From: Patescibacteria group bacterium
GTDB lineage: Bacteria > Patescibacteria > Microgenomatia > Daviesbacterales > UBA10151
Reading direction: 5' to 3'
NCBI GenBank assembly: GCA_023487645.1
Contig: JAMDBX010000066.1
Location: 10,658-39,341 of the forward strand
DNA length: 28,684 nucleotides
The stretch's first letter is position 1; each line of letters starts with the position of its first letter. Made by a program: the position numbers and the translations under genes. The notes beneath the pieces are model-generated. The model had not been told where the DNA came from, ran no database searches, and saw only the letters and a list, made by a program, of their open reading frames with translations. This document shows positions 20,839 to 28,684 of the stretch, one piece after another.

Positions 20839-21309
20839 ATGACTAAGAAACAAGACAACAAAGTTACAGAATTAGAAGAAAAGGTTAATCAGCTCGATGC
20901 GCAACTTAAAAGAGCGGTAGCCGATTACCATAATTTGGAAAAAAGAGTGGCGGAAGGCCGGTCAGAGTTAACCAAGTGGGGTACCGGAGAGCTGCTGGTT
21001 AAGATTCTGCCTGTTTTGGATCATCTGGCGCAAGCGTTAGTTGGTGCAAGTGAGGCTGATAGGCAATCGGGTTGGTTTAGAGGAGTGGAGCTGGCTGTAA
21101 AAGAGCTGAAACAGGTATTGCAGTCTGAGGGATTGGAAGAAGTTGATGCTGAGGGTGAATTTAATCCCGCTTTGCAGGAGGCTGTTGACACAAGGGCGGG
21201 GGATGATAATAAAATATTAGAAGTAGTCCGCAAGGGCTACACTTTAAACGGTAAAGTGTTAAGGCCGGCAGCCGTAGTGGTAGGTAGAAAGGAACAAGCA
21301 AATGGCTAA
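20839..21309 (+). CDS. grpE: GrpE, nucleotide exchange factor for DnaK
   Basis: GrpE releases ADP from DnaK. The 156-aa protein has the N-terminal coiled coil (about residues 8-45, [28 protein letters not shown]) and the C-terminal beta domain with [35 protein letters not shown] closes it, the standard GrpE end. It is somewhat shorter than E. coli GrpE (197 aa) because the acidic N-terminal tail is missing. It follows hrcA by four bases and overlaps the dnaK start by eight bases, so all are one transcript under CIRCE control. Confidence 0.96.
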   Translation: MTKKQDNKVTELEEKVNQLDAQLKRAVADYHNLEKRVAEGRSELTKWGTGELLVKILPVLDHLAQALVGASEADRQSGWFRGVELAVKELKQVLQSEGLEEVDAEGEFNPALQEAVDTRAGDDNKILEVVRKGYTLNGKVLRPAAVVVGRKEQANG

Positions 21310-23218
21310 AATTGTAGGAATTGATTTAGGTACAACTAATTCATGTGTGGCAGTGATGGAGGGCGGCAAGCCCAAAGTTATCCACTCAGCTGAGGGGGAA
21401 AATACAATTCCTTCAGTGGTGAATCCGATTAAGAATATCGTCGGGCGGGTGGCCAAAAGACAGGCAATTGTTAATCCCAAAGAAACCATTTTTTCTATCA
21501 AGAGGCTAATGGGTCGCAAATTTACTGATCCAGAAGTGCAGAGGGATATGAAATGGTTGCCTTATACCATTAAAGAAGGCCGGGAAGGGATGGCGGTAGT
21601 GGAAGTGGAAGGCCATGAATACACCCCACAGGAAATTTCCGCCCAAATTTTAGGAAAGATAAAAGCTGATGCCGAATCCTACTTGGGTGAAAAAGTCACC
21701 GACGCAGTGATTACAGTGCCGGCGTATTTTGATGATGCTCAGAGACAAGCTACCAAGCAAGCCGGGGAAATTGCCGGATTAAATGTTCAAAGAATTATTA
21801 ATGAACCAACGGCAGCCGCACTGGCTTATGGTTTGGATAAATCCCACGCTCACACTATTGCGGTTTATGATTTGGGTGGCGGAACTTTTGATATTTCTAT
21901 TCTGGAACTGGGTGACGGCGTAATTGAAGTCAAATCTACTAACGGCGATACCCATCTGGGCGGTGATGATTTTGATCAAGTTATTATCGATTGGTTAGTA
22001 GAAGAGTTTAAAAAAGAGCAGGGGGTTGATCTAAAGAGTGACCGGCAGGCTTTGCAAAGACTGCGGGATGCGGCGGAAAAGGCCAAAATTGAGCTTTCTT
22101 CCTCAATGGAGGCAGAAATTTCCATACCGTTTATTACTGCTGATTCTTCCGGACCAAAACATTTAGAAACGAAGCTGTCCCGAGCCAAGCTGGAAGCGAT
22201 GGTTAAGCCTTTGATTGATAAATCCTTTGAGGCGGTGAAAGCAGCTTCAAAAGACGCCAAGCTAGAGGCCAAACAAATTAATGAGGTGGTATTGGTGGGA
22301 GGAATGACCCGGATGCCGTCAGTGCAAAAAGCCGTCCAAGACTTTTTCGGTAAAGAACCGCATAAAGGAATTAACCCGGATGAAGTGGTGGCAGTTGGTG
22401 CAGCTATTCAGGGCGGAGTATTAGGCGGGGAAGTTAAAGACGTATTACTATTGGATGTGACTCCCCTGACTTTAGGTATTGAAACTTTAGGCGGGGTTAG
22501 AACGGCGTTGATTGCCAGAAATACCACCATCCCGACTTCCAAATCAGAAGTTTTTTCAACTGCTGCTGACAACCAGCCGGCCGTGGAAATTAATGTTTTG
22601 CAAGGCGAGCGGGAAATGGCGGCAGATAATAAATCTTTGGGCAGGTTTACTTTAGACGGGATTCCACCAGCTCCCCGTGGTGTGCCGCAAATTGAGGTGA
22701 CTTTTGATATTGATGCTAATGGGATTTTGAATGTGTCAGCCAAAGATAAAGCCACTGGCAAAGAGCAAAAGATTACTATTTCCGGTTCCACCGGTCTATC
22801 CAAGGAAGAAGTGGAAAAGATGACTAAAGAGGCAGAAGCTCATGCTGAGGAAGATAAGAAGAAAAAAGAGGCAGTAGAGATCCGGAATCAGGCTGATACT
22901 TTAGTATTTACTGCAGAACGTACTTTAAAAGATGCCGGCGATAAGATCTCTGCGGATGTTAGGACCGATGTAGAACAAAAGCTAAATGACCTCAAAGGTG
23001 TGATCCAAACCGCTTCGCCTGAAGATTTAAAACCGAAGATGGAAGTTTTGTCAGAGACTTTGCAAAAAGTGGGGGCAGCTATGTATCAGCAACCAGGTCA
23101 GGGACAGCCCGGCGGAGAGCAGCCAGCTGGTGAACAGACTCAAGGCGAATCCGGTGAAGCCGGACCAAAAAAAGAAGAAGCGGTTGAAGGAGAAGTGGTG
23201 GAAGAAGAGAAGAAATAA
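21302..23218 (+). CDS. dnaK: Chaperone DnaK (Hsp70)
   Basis: DnaK binds exposed hydrophobic peptide segments in an ATP-driven cycle with DnaJ and GrpE. The 638-aa protein is full length. It shows the [14 protein letters not shown] phosphate 1 motif (residues 4-13, [19 protein letters not shown] region), [21 protein letters not shown] and the interdomain linker region [16 protein letters not shown]. The substrate-binding domain is followed by a lid and a Gln/Gly/Glu-rich tail ending EVVEEEKK, like the EEVD-type acidic tails. AAAGGAA about eight bases before ATG 21302 is the ribosome binding site. The stop overlaps the start of the 89-aa gene by one base (TAATG). Confidence 0.98.
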   Translation: MAKIVGIDLGTTNSCVAVMEGGKPKVIHSAEGENTIPSVVNPIKNIVGRVAKRQAIVNPKETIFSIKRLMGRKFTDPEVQRDMKWLPYTIKEGREGMAVVEVEGHEYTPQEISAQILGKIKADAESYLGEKVTDAVITVPAYFDDAQRQATKQAGEIAGLNVQRIINEPTAAALAYGLDKSHAHTIAVYDLGGGTFDISILELGDGVIEVKSTNGDTHLGGDDFDQVIIDWLVEEFKKEQGVDLKSDRQALQRLRDAAEKAKIELSSSMEAEISIPFITADSSGPKHLETKLSRAKLEAMVKPLIDKSFEAVKAASKDAKLEAKQINEVVLVGGMTRMPSVQKAVQDFFGKEPHKGINPDEVVAVGAAIQGGVLGGEVKDVLLLDVTPLTLGIETLGGVRTALIARNTTIPTSKSEVFSTAADNQPAVEINVLQGEREMAADNKSLGRFTLDGIPPAPRGVPQIEVTFDIDANGILNVSAKDKATGKEQKITISGSTGLSKEEVEKMTKEAEAHAEEDKKKKEAVEIRNQADTLVFTAERTLKDAGDKISADVRTDVEQKLNDLKGVIQTASPEDLKPKMEVLSETLQKVGAAMYQQPGQGQPGGEQPAGEQTQGESGEAGPKKEEAVEGEVVEEEKK

Positions 23219-23487
23219 TGATTACTAGAGAGATTGCTCCGGAAGAAAGAATTGCTACTGAAGAGCCTGAGGAGTGTATCCATCGGACTTACGACCAGAT
23301 CCGGCTCAGACAATTTGGGAAAAGAACAAATAGGACGCACAGACTTGGAGATGTTTTACCAAGCGTTATAGAGGAGTTCCGAAGAACAACATACAAACCG
23401 CTCCCGCCCGAGCAAATAAAGATTAATAACAAGGGTTATGCTGAGTTAGCGCAGGTCGTTGCGGACTTAGAAAACAGAAGACGATAA
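23218..23487 (+). CDS. 89-aa protein at the end of the dnaK operon, unknown
   Basis: The ATG shares one base with the dnaK stop, and a strong terminator follows 29 bases after its own stop. It is therefore almost certainly a translated member of the heat-shock operon. The protein is charged and soluble: an acidic N-terminus (EIAPEERIATEEPEE), a basic middle (RLRQFGKRTNRTHR), the motif LGDVLPSVIEEFRR at about residues 43-56, and a helical end (GYAELAQVVADLENRRR). I recognise no family. A loose resemblance of LGDVLPSVIEEF to the start of DciA/DUF721 proteins is too weak to use. A cochaperone or regulator role would be guesswork based on operon position. Confidence 0.75.
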   Translation: MITREIAPEERIATEEPEECIHRTYDQIRLRQFGKRTNRTHRLGDVLPSVIEEFRRTTYKPLPPEQIKINNKGYAELAQVVADLENRRR

Positions 23488-23516
23488 ATGAAATTTGAAT
23501 GAAGAAGTGAATGTTT

Positions 23517-23540
23517 GCCTCGGGAGACCGGGGCTTTTTT
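23517..23540 (+). terminator. Rho-independent terminator of the hrcA-dnaK operon
   Basis: A seven-base-pair stem GCCTCGG/CCGGGGC (one G-U pair) with a GAGA loop is followed by six T. It separates the CIRCE operon from dnaJ. Confidence 0.9.
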
Positions 23541-23559
23541 AAATATAAGATGTACAATG

Positions 23560-23565
23560 TATAAT
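23560..23565 (+). promoter_or_regulatory. -10 box of dnaJ
   Basis: A perfect TATAAT with expected start at about 23572. The -35 position falls in the T/A tract of the preceding terminator, so no good -35 is visible. GGAG (23574-23577) is eight bases before ATG 23586. No CIRCE copy is present. Confidence 0.6.
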
Positions 23566-23585
23566 AGACAATCCGGAGATTAATT

Positions 23586-24509
23586 ATGGCTGCAAAAAGA
23601 GATTACTACGAAGTTTTGGGTATTACTAAAAACGCTTCGGAGGCGGAGATTAAGTCTGCCTACCGGAAATTGGCCCGGAAACATCACCCGGATATAGATA
23701 AAGCTGCCGGAGCAGCGGAAAAATTCAAAGAAATTTCTGAGGCTTACCAAGTTTTATCCGACTCGCAGAAAAAGGGAGCTTATGATCAATTTGGCCAAGC
23801 GGCATTTGATCGTGGTGGTGCCGGAGCGGGTGGGCCTTTTGGAGGAGGTAATCCATTTGGAGGCGGGGGTGGTTGGCAAACATATTCTTGGTCTTCCAGT
23901 GGCGGAAATCCTTTTGGTGGGGATTTTGGTGGGTTTGAAGACCCATTTGAATTATTTTCCCAAATTTTTGGTGGCGGCTCCCCTTTTGGCCAACAATTTA
24001 GAAGACGTCCTACTTACCAGTTAAGCTTGAGCTTTGATGAAGCTATTCATGGGGTGACTAAAGAAGTGGAAATTGAATCCAGGAATCCGGATGGCAGGAT
24101 CCAAAGAAAAAGAATGAAGATTAAAGTGCCGGCCGGGGTAGATAACGGTACCAAAATGAGGTTTGATGATTTGGATATTGTTTTTAATGTGGCCAGAAAC
24201 CCGGAATTTATCCGGGAAGGGGCGGATATTTTTTCTGAGATTACGGTCAATATTCCGCAGTTGGTGTTAGGAGATATCTTTGAAGTTAATACTGTGCAGG
24301 GCCGGGTTAAAGTTAAGGTGCCGCCGAGTACTCAGCCCGGATCGCTGGTTAAATTAAAAGGTAAAGGCGTTCCCCGTTTAGGTAGTAGCGGCCACGGCGA
24401 TCACTATGTCCGGGTCAATCTGGAGGTTCCGCAAAACCCATCCAAACAGGAAAAACAGCTTTACGAAGAACTGAAAAATTTATCTGCTGAGAAAAAAGGG
24501 TGGTTTTAA
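23586..24509 (+). CDS. DnaJ-type cochaperone without zinc finger (class B, CbpA-like)
   Basis: This protein stimulates DnaK ATPase and delivers clients. The J domain occupies about residues 5-68, with HPD at 34-36. It is followed by a Gly/Phe-rich region (about 75-133, [23 protein letters not shown]) and two beta-sandwich peptide-binding domains. The four CxxCxGxG repeats of classical DnaJ are absent, so at 307 aa it belongs to the class B/CbpA type; whether it is this cell's only DnaJ cannot be told here. The C-terminus still has [21 protein letters not shown]. It has its own TATAAT promoter and Shine-Dalgarno, separate from the CIRCE operon. Confidence 0.95.
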   Translation: MAAKRDYYEVLGITKNASEAEIKSAYRKLARKHHPDIDKAAGAAEKFKEISEAYQVLSDSQKKGAYDQFGQAAFDRGGAGAGGPFGGGNPFGGGGGWQTYSWSSSGGNPFGGDFGGFEDPFELFSQIFGGGSPFGQQFRRRPTYQLSLSFDEAIHGVTKEVEIESRNPDGRIQRKRMKIKVPAGVDNGTKMRFDDLDIVFNVARNPEFIREGADIFSEITVNIPQLVLGDIFEVNTVQGRVKVKVPPSTQPGSLVKLKGKGVPRLGSSGHGDHYVRVNLEVPQNPSKQEKQLYEELKNLSAEKKGWF

Positions 24510-24516
24510 CTTCCTT

Positions 24517-24550
24517 TTGTCATTGCGATCCCGAAGGGGTGTGGCAACCT
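24517..24550 (+). repeat. Dispersed-repeat-like imperfect hairpin after dnaJ
   Basis: TTGC near the left end pairs with GCAA near the right end around a CCCGAAGGGG core (24530-24539). The GTCATTGCGATCCC wording resembles dispersed palindromic repeats of many bacterial genomes. No T run follows, so it is a poor terminator. Confidence 0.45.
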
Positions 24551-24574
24551 TTCAAGCTAATTAAATTATTTAAA

Positions 24575-24603
24575 TTGAAGTTCCAGGCTGAAGAGTTTAA
24601 GAT
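24575..24603 (+). promoter_or_regulatory. Possible promoter of the secreted Ig-like gene
   Basis: TTGAAG (24575-24580) and TAAGAT (24598-24603) are 17 bases apart. ATG 24611 follows after seven bases, another near-leaderless layout without a Shine-Dalgarno. Confidence 0.45.
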
Positions 24604-24610
24604 AGTAAAT

Positions 24611-25573
24611 ATGAAGAAAGCTTATTTACCTTTTACGATGTTGTTATTAGTTTTATTCAGTTTGCCATCCTTTACAAAAGTTTTTGCAGCTGAGGAGCCA
24701 GTGATTTTTAATGTTTCTCCTAAAGGAGCGCTTAATCCTGGTGATAGCTATACTGTAAGTTTAACTGTTTATCGTGATGAAAGCCGTAGAGAATTATGTA
24801 ATGATTGCCAAGTAAAATTAAAATTTGTTGATAATGATGGGACGGGACAGCCAGGTGATGAAATTTTACAAGGAAATAATAAAACAGATGCTTTAGGTGA
24901 GTTGGAAGCAACAGTGACTTCTTATACTGTAATCCCAGATATTGGAGGAAGACAGATTATTGCAGAAATAACTTTGCCGAATGGAGTAAAGTTCTCTTCG
25001 TCTCCGCTATTACTAAGCTATAGAAACATACCTATGCTTGGATTTGTAAGACTTATAACAAAACTAGTTTCAGAGGGATATAGGCTTCCTCCGATGGGGA
25101 ATATCTATCCTGCCATAACCAAGCAGAATTATTTAGGTAGCGGCATCAGACAAATTTCACTAGAAATAAATAGACCGTTTGGTACCAAAAGTTATGCTAT
25201 TTATGTTTTTCCAAAAGATAAATGGGCTCAAAATTCCAGTGATTTAAACAATTGGTATCAGCAGCATTTAGCCAAGATTACTACAAATAGTAAAACGAAG
25301 ATTGATGTAAGCGCCTTTGATGATTTGAAAATCAGCGTATTGGCCTGTAGTCAAGTCGGTTCAGTTATGTCCTTTACCTCGGTCATGCCTTGTGTTGGAC
25401 CTGATGATGTTATTTTGTCAAAGCTCGAGCATACAGCAACTCAGAGCGGAGAGATTGTTATGCCTTTAAACGCAGATCAACAGAAATCTATACAAGAAGA
25501 GCAAAATCAATTTGATCAGCTTTTTATCGGTCCAATAAAAGCTGTTCTTGAAGGCATCTACGCTAAATTCTAG
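24611..25573 (+). CDS. Secreted protein with N-terminal Ig-like domain, unknown
   Basis: The 320-aa protein begins with a classical signal peptide (MKKAYLPFTMLLLVLFSLP, cleavage likely after VFAA at about residue 26). Residues of about 30-145 look like an immunoglobulin-like beta-sandwich (VSPKGALNPGDSYTVSLTV near the start). A CNDC pair and an Asp/Asn/Gly-rich loop (DNDGTGQPGDE) could be a disulfide and a calcium site. The second half has FGTKSYAIYVFPKDKW and two further cysteines, and is not recognisable. I chose ATG 24611 over upstream starts because it opens the signal peptide and the longer frame would run through the repeat element. It is AT-rich relative to dnaJ. A surface or adhesive role is plausible only from architecture. 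Confidence 0.75.
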   Translation: MKKAYLPFTMLLLVLFSLPSFTKVFAAEEPVIFNVSPKGALNPGDSYTVSLTVYRDESRRELCNDCQVKLKFVDNDGTGQPGDEILQGNNKTDALGELEATVTSYTVIPDIGGRQIIAEITLPNGVKFSSSPLLLSYRNIPMLGFVRLITKLVSEGYRLPPMGNIYPAITKQNYLGSGIRQISLEINRPFGTKSYAIYVFPKDKWAQNSSDLNNWYQQHLAKITTNSKTKIDVSAFDDLKISVLACSQVGSVMSFTSVMPCVGPDDVILSKLEHTATQSGEIVMPLNADQQKSIQEEQNQFDQLFIGPIKAVLEGIYAKF

Positions 25574-25646
25574 CTTAAAACAATCCGACAATTCTGTCAT
25601 TTTCATCGTTGAGGCATATTTTCAAGAAAAAAGGCTGGTTTTAGCT

Positions 25647-26033
25647 TTAAACCGTTACGCCTTGGGCCCGGAGTTGGGCAGTTTTTTTCTGTGAGCAGTC
25701 TTCACATCTGAACTCAGGTTGGGCAGATAGCCGATCGTAATTGGCAGATTTAGCCAGCCGGTAGCCTCTGGTAACTTCCCCGCAGTCGGCACATTCAGCA
25801 TTTTCTTTAATTTCCCACTGAGACTGGAGCATTTTGGAGGTAAAAATGAACCTGTCCACCCAGAAAAAGATTAAGCCGCCGATTAAATTGGCCACCGTTG
25901 AACCGATCCAGTCTTCAGTGGTGCCGAAAATGGAAGGTGAGTGTTTAAAATAGGCTACCACCGGGGCTAAAATAGGCGTGCTTAATTGCCATCTGACCAA
26001 ATACAAAAAATACCTTTTAAAATTAATTCCCAT
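25647..26033 (-). CDS. Membrane protein with C-terminal zinc ribbon
   Basis: The 128-aa protein has an amphipathic N-terminus (FKRYFLYLVRWQLSTPILAP), two hydrophobic helices at about residues 12-28 and 42-61 (TVANLIGGLIFFWVDRFIF), then a soluble tail. The tail holds CADC at about 82-85 and CEDC at about 112-115, a CxxC-26-CxxC arrangement typical of a zinc ribbon. I recognise the small WQLSTP...FFWVDRFIF membrane unit only as the kind of anonymous protein common in CPR genomes. It is transcribed divergently from nusA and convergently with the secreted Ig-like gene. On the minus strand GATAAT lies 14 bases before the start. Function is unknown. Confidence 0.72.
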   Translation of the reverse strand: MGINFKRYFLYLVRWQLSTPILAPVVAYFKHSPSIFGTTEDWIGSTVANLIGGLIFFWVDRFIFTSKMLQSQWEIKENAECADCGEVTRGYRLAKSANYDRLSAQPEFRCEDCSQKKTAQLRAQGVTV

Positions 26034-26138
26034 GGGTGAAATACCACATTATCATACGTTTATTTTGAGCGGCAATACCTTGTAATAAACTGCGAAGGAT
26101 GAAAGCTCGAAATATCTGTTCCTTAAGGGGGTTCATTC

Positions 26139-26167
26139 TTGACTTCAATTAGGCAAAGGATTAAAAT
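26139..26167 (+). promoter_or_regulatory. Promoter of nusA
   Basis: TTGACT (26139-26144) and TAAAAT (26162-26167) are 17 bases apart. The predicted start is about 26174, giving a structured 87-base leader before nusA. Confidence 0.65.
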
Positions 26168-26173
26168 GTTGGT

Positions 26174-26260
26174 GGTTAATAATCAAAAAGATTATCGGAA
26201 GCGCAAGCGATCGTAATCAAAGGACTTAAGAGGTGGGCTAGTCCCACCTTTTTTAAACTT
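26174..26260 (+). promoter_or_regulatory. Structured nusA leader with competing stems
   Basis: An upstream stem ATAATC (26179-26184)/GATTAT (26190-26195) competes with GATTA (26190-26194)/TAATC (26214-26218). Downstream, GGACT (26222-26226) can pair with AGTCC (26240-26244), which would disrupt the terminator stem. This layout resembles an attenuator. Confidence 0.5.
26231..26254 (+). terminator. Intrinsic terminator just before nusA
   Basis: A seven-base-pair stem AGGTGGG/CCCACCT with a five-base loop is followed by a run of T (six in total, the first shared with the stem). It ends six bases before the nusA ATG, and there is no room for another promoter, so nusA transcription must read through it. 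Confidence 0.8.
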
Positions 26261-27664
26261 ATGGCACAAGCACGAACAGAATTTGCAGCAGCATTAAATC
26301 AAATAGCCTCAGAAAAAGGGGTAGAGGTGAGCGTGGTATTAGATGCGATCAAAATGGCTGCTTTAGCCGCCTACAAAAAAGATTTGATGCTGCGAAATGA
26401 ACCAATTCCGGAAGATTTTGAAGAGTTTACCTCAGAAGTTGATTCGGTAACCGGCGGAATTTCCATTCTGCATGGGGAAGAAAATGTGACTCCTCCCGGA
26501 TTTGCCCGGATTGCTGCCTCAATTGCCAAACAAGTTATCATGCAGAGATTAAATGAGGCAGAAAGGGGTACGATTTTGGCAGAATATGAAAGCAAAATCG
26601 GGGCGGTGATTTCCGGCAGCATCCAAAGACAAGAAGGCAATACTTTTTTTGTAGATTTGGGTCGGGCTGAAGGAGTTCTGCCTCCCTCAGAGCAGGTTCA
26701 TACTGAAATGTATCACCAAAACCAAAGATTAAAGTTTTTGGTTAAAGAAATTCGGGAAACTAACCGCGGATCAGAAGTAATAGTGTCACGTTCTGATACA
26801 AATTTAGTCAAAGCTCTATTTGCTTTAGAGGTGCCGGAGATTCAATCCGGGGCGGTGGAAATTAAAGTAATTGCCCGGGAAGCCGGTTCCAGAGCCAAGA
26901 TTGCCGCTGTTTCTACTCAGGATGGCGTTGACCCGGTTGGCAGTTTAGTTGGTCAAAAAGGCGTGCGGGTTCAGGCAGTGATTGGTGAATTAGGTGAGGA
27001 AAAGATTGATATTATTAGTTATTCTGATGATCCCGCCAGATTTATTGCCGCGGCTTTATCTCCGGCCAAAGATATTCAGGTTAGACTAAATGAAGCTGAT
27101 AAAATTGCCACTGTGACCGTGCCACAATCTCAGCTGTCTTTGGCTATCGGTAAAGGCGGACAAAATGTCCGGCTGGCAGCTAAATTAACCGGTTGGAAGA
27201 TTGATATTGTGGGGGCAGAGGAACCGGAAGTGATTGGAGAACAAAAAGAAGAGCCTCAAGCTGGCGAAGCAGTCACGGTTCAGCTTCCAGCAGAGGAAAC
27301 TTCAGCCGAGGATGAAAAAGCAGAGGCTACTGATCCAAATAAAACTGAAGGTGAAGCTATAGCAGAAGCTGCTGAGGAAAATATTACCCAGGCAGAACAA
27401 GATGAATCTAAGGGTGGGGAATTGGAAGAGGATCAGCCGGCTGAACCGCAAGCAGCAGCTGATGCTGAAGCTGATATTGAATCTGCAGACGAAGAGACTG
27501 AAAAAGAGAAGCTGACAGAAGAGCAAGGGTCGATGGAGGAAATTCCGGAGGCAGAGCGGGGAGATTTGATTGGAGATCACGAGCCTTTACCGTCAGAAAC
27601 AGCTCCGGCTGAAGATGTAGAAACTAAAGAACAAGAAGAAGCAAGCGAAAAGAATCAAGAATGA
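26261..27664 (+). CDS. nusA: Transcription termination/antitermination factor NusA
   Basis: NusA binds RNA polymerase and nascent RNA and modulates pausing and termination. The N-terminal polymerase-binding domain (about residues 1-105) is shortened. It is followed by an S1 domain (about 110-180, GAVISGSIQRQEGNTFFVDLG) and two KH domains (about 185-325), including GSLVGQKGVRVQAV and LAIGKGGQNVRLAAKLTGW. Residues of about 325-467 form a long, low-complexity Glu/Ala-rich acidic tail instead of folded acidic repeats. rimP, usually upstream, is absent. ATG 26261 is chosen because the conserved start (ALNQIASEKGVEVSVVLDAIKMA) follows; no Shine-Dalgarno is present. An intrinsic terminator lies in its leader. 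Confidence 0.95.
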   Translation: MAQARTEFAAALNQIASEKGVEVSVVLDAIKMAALAAYKKDLMLRNEPIPEDFEEFTSEVDSVTGGISILHGEENVTPPGFARIAASIAKQVIMQRLNEAERGTILAEYESKIGAVISGSIQRQEGNTFFVDLGRAEGVLPPSEQVHTEMYHQNQRLKFLVKEIRETNRGSEVIVSRSDTNLVKALFALEVPEIQSGAVEIKVIAREAGSRAKIAAVSTQDGVDPVGSLVGQKGVRVQAVIGELGEEKIDIISYSDDPARFIAAALSPAKDIQVRLNEADKIATVTVPQSQLSLAIGKGGQNVRLAAKLTGWKIDIVGAEEPEVIGEQKEEPQAGEAVTVQLPAEETSAEDEKAEATDPNKTEGEAIAEAAEENITQAEQDESKGGELEEDQPAEPQAAADAEADIESADEETEKEKLTEEQGSMEEIPEAERGDLIGDHEPLPSETAPAEDVETKEQEEASEKNQE

Positions 27665-27739
27665 AGCTATGAAAATTGACCTTCAAGACCTCAATTCTTA
27701 GTTCTGGCCGCTTACTCTTTTTGAAAAGGAGATAAGATT

Positions 27740-28684
27740 ATGGCAGAACAACAAAGACCGCCAATAGTAACTATACTTGGCCATGTTGATCATGGTAAGA
27801 CTACCTTACTCGATTTTATCCGTAAATCTTCCGTGGCGGCCAAAGAGTATGGCGGAATTACCCAGCATATCGGCGCTTATCAAGTGACTCATGATGGTAA
27901 ATTAATTACTTTTATAGATACCCCAGGGCATGCAGCTTTTGAAAAAATGCGTTCTAGAGGGGCTAATGTAGCAGATATTGCCATTTTGGTGGTGGCTATT
28001 GATGACGGAGTTATGCCGCAAACTACAGAGGCCATTAAGCATATTCAGGCAGCCAAAGTGCCGATGATTGTGGCTGTTAATAAGGTCGACTTGATGTCGC
28101 CCTTGCCTTCGCCTAGCGGCGAACGTAAAACGGATTTTTCTAATCCACAACTTAAAATTGCAATGGAGAAGCTGAAAAAGCAATTATCTGATCAAAAAAT
28201 CAATTTGGAAGAATATGGCGGAGATGTGCCATTGGTGCCAATTTCTGCCAAAACCGGGGAGGGAGTGGATAAATTACTGGAAATAATTTTGTTGGTGGCG
28301 GAACTACATGAATTAAAGGGTGATTCGGCTCTTCCGGCTGCTGGGGTAGTGATTGAGGCAACTTTGGATAAATTTAAAGGTTCGGTGGCCACAATTTTAG
28401 TTAGAAACGGTACCTTGAAAAAAGGTGATCAAATTATGGTAGGGGGAGTTAAGGGAAAAATCAGGGGATTGTTTGACTATAGCAGTAAATCAGTTGACAG
28501 CGCCGGTCCGTCAACTCCTGTGGAGGTGTTAGGTTTGGAAGGAGTGCCAGCAGTGGGGGCGGTGCTTGGAGAGTTACCGGAAGTAAAAGAAGCCGAAGCG
28601 GTTCAGTCCTTAGTGGATAAACTCAGACAGGGTAAAACTAAAACCTTAAAAGTGGTAATTAAAGCAGATGGACATGATCTGGCT
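27740..28684 (+). CDS. infB: Translation initiation factor IF-2 (partial, cut by window end)
   Basis: IF-2 is the GTPase that positions initiator tRNA on the ribosome. The frame runs from ATG 27740 to the window edge (315 codons). AAAGGAG at 27725-27731 is the ribosome binding site. G-domain motifs are [34 protein letters not shown] and [12 protein letters not shown], followed by the start of domain II. The protein begins only about 13 residues before the G1 motif, so the long N-terminal region of most bacterial IF-2 is missing. After NKVDL an expanded segment, [18 protein letters not shown], interrupts the usual short spacing and is encoded by a palindrome. Downstream of nusA, the classical nusA-infB order is conserved. 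Confidence 0.96.
   Translation, partial: MAEQQRPPIVTILGHVDHGKTTLLDFIRKSSVAAKEYGGITQHIGAYQVTHDGKLITFIDTPGHAAFEKMRSRGANVADIAILVVAIDDGVMPQTTEAIKHIQAAKVPMIVAVNKVDLMSPLPSPSGERKTDFSNPQLKIAMEKLKKQLSDQKINLEEYGGDVPLVPISAKTGEGVDKLLEIILLVAELHELKGDSALPAAGVVIEATLDKFKGSVATILVRNGTLKKGDQIMVGGVKGKIRGLFDYSSKSVDSAGPSTPVEVLGLEGVPAVGAVLGELPEVKEAEAVQSLVDKLRQGKTKTLKVVIKADGHDLA
28108..28123 (+). repeat. Palindrome inside infB
   Basis: TTCGCC (28108-28113), loop TAGC, GGCGAA (28118-28123), in frame and encoding part of PSPSGER directly after the NKVDL motif of the G domain. Confidence 0.55.

Noticed and set aside
25627..25648. Terminator for the minus-strand zinc-ribbon gene
   Set aside because: The stem on the minus strand has a mismatch and only three contiguous pairs near the loop. 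The T run alone is not enough.
26139..26216. Possible short peptide (TTG start, ends in DYRKRKRS) before nusA
   Set aside because: Its TTG is the -35 box and its ATG overlaps the -10 of the nusA promoter, so it would not be on the transcript. The basic end is explained by the stem-forming leader bases.
1..28684. CRISPR array, insertion sequence, integrase or rRNA
   Set aside because: No regularly spaced long repeats, transposase or recombinase frames, or rRNA signatures were seen. The heptad arrays have no spacers.

Overview
The window looks like a chromosomal segment of a Candidate Phyla Radiation (Patescibacteria) bacterium, possibly Microgenomates-like. This placement is inferred from compact versions of universal genes and short intergenic gaps; there is no rRNA to confirm it. 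Examples of compact genes are an 85-aa thioredoxin, a 225-aa TpiA, a 214-aa HolA-like delta subunit, a 242-aa HrcA, a DnaJ without zinc finger, and an IF-2 that starts directly at the G domain. PilN/PilO are followed by a secreted FN3-dockerin protein. Housekeeping genes are moderately GC-balanced. Several interspersed genes (159-518, 12686-13867, 19232-19881, 24611-25573) are clearly more AT-rich and look like accessory or acquired cargo.

Layout. 1-1210: end of a possible membrane protein, a small membrane protein, then thioredoxin overlapping an alkyltransferase-like DNA-repair protein. 1402-3925: tpiA, LytR-CpsA-Psr protein and holA, tightly packed. 3988-8188: a two-gene operon encoding a duplicated BadF/HgdC-type ASKHA ATPase and a COG3580/COG3581-type (DUF2229, HgdB-like) partner, both rich in conserved cysteines. 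8207-10906 (minus): rpsT, then pilN, pilO, a 60-aa membrane protein and an FN3-dockerin protein. 11011-16156: murJ, a small membrane protein, a free-standing LAGLIDADG homing endonuclease abutting lepA, lepA and a GrpB-like protein. 16175-19151: an S66 LD-carboxypeptidase, convergent NAD kinase and an MFS exporter. 19232-19881: a broken lipoprotein-like secreted gene (minus). 20059-24509: CIRCE-controlled hrcA-grpE-dnaK-orf89, a strong terminator, then dnaJ with its own promoter. 24611-26033: a secreted Ig-like protein and a convergent membrane/zinc-ribbon protein. 26139-28684: nusA behind a terminator-containing leader, then infB, cut by the window end.

Main themes. (1) Small palindromic elements lie inside conserved coding sequences (nadK, lepA, infB) without breaking the frame, recalling the Rickettsia palindromic elements. 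A degenerate TAGGGTN heptad array appears once inside holA and once at the pilN promoter. (2) Several genes have a -10 box exactly six bases before the start codon, predicting leaderless mRNAs, while others have clear Shine-Dalgarno sequences. (3) Two regulatory circuits are readable from sequence: HrcA/CIRCE, and a terminator with a competing stem in the nusA leader that suggests autoregulation. (4) The CoA-dehydratase-activase-like pair is the most metabolically unexpected unit for such a reduced genome.
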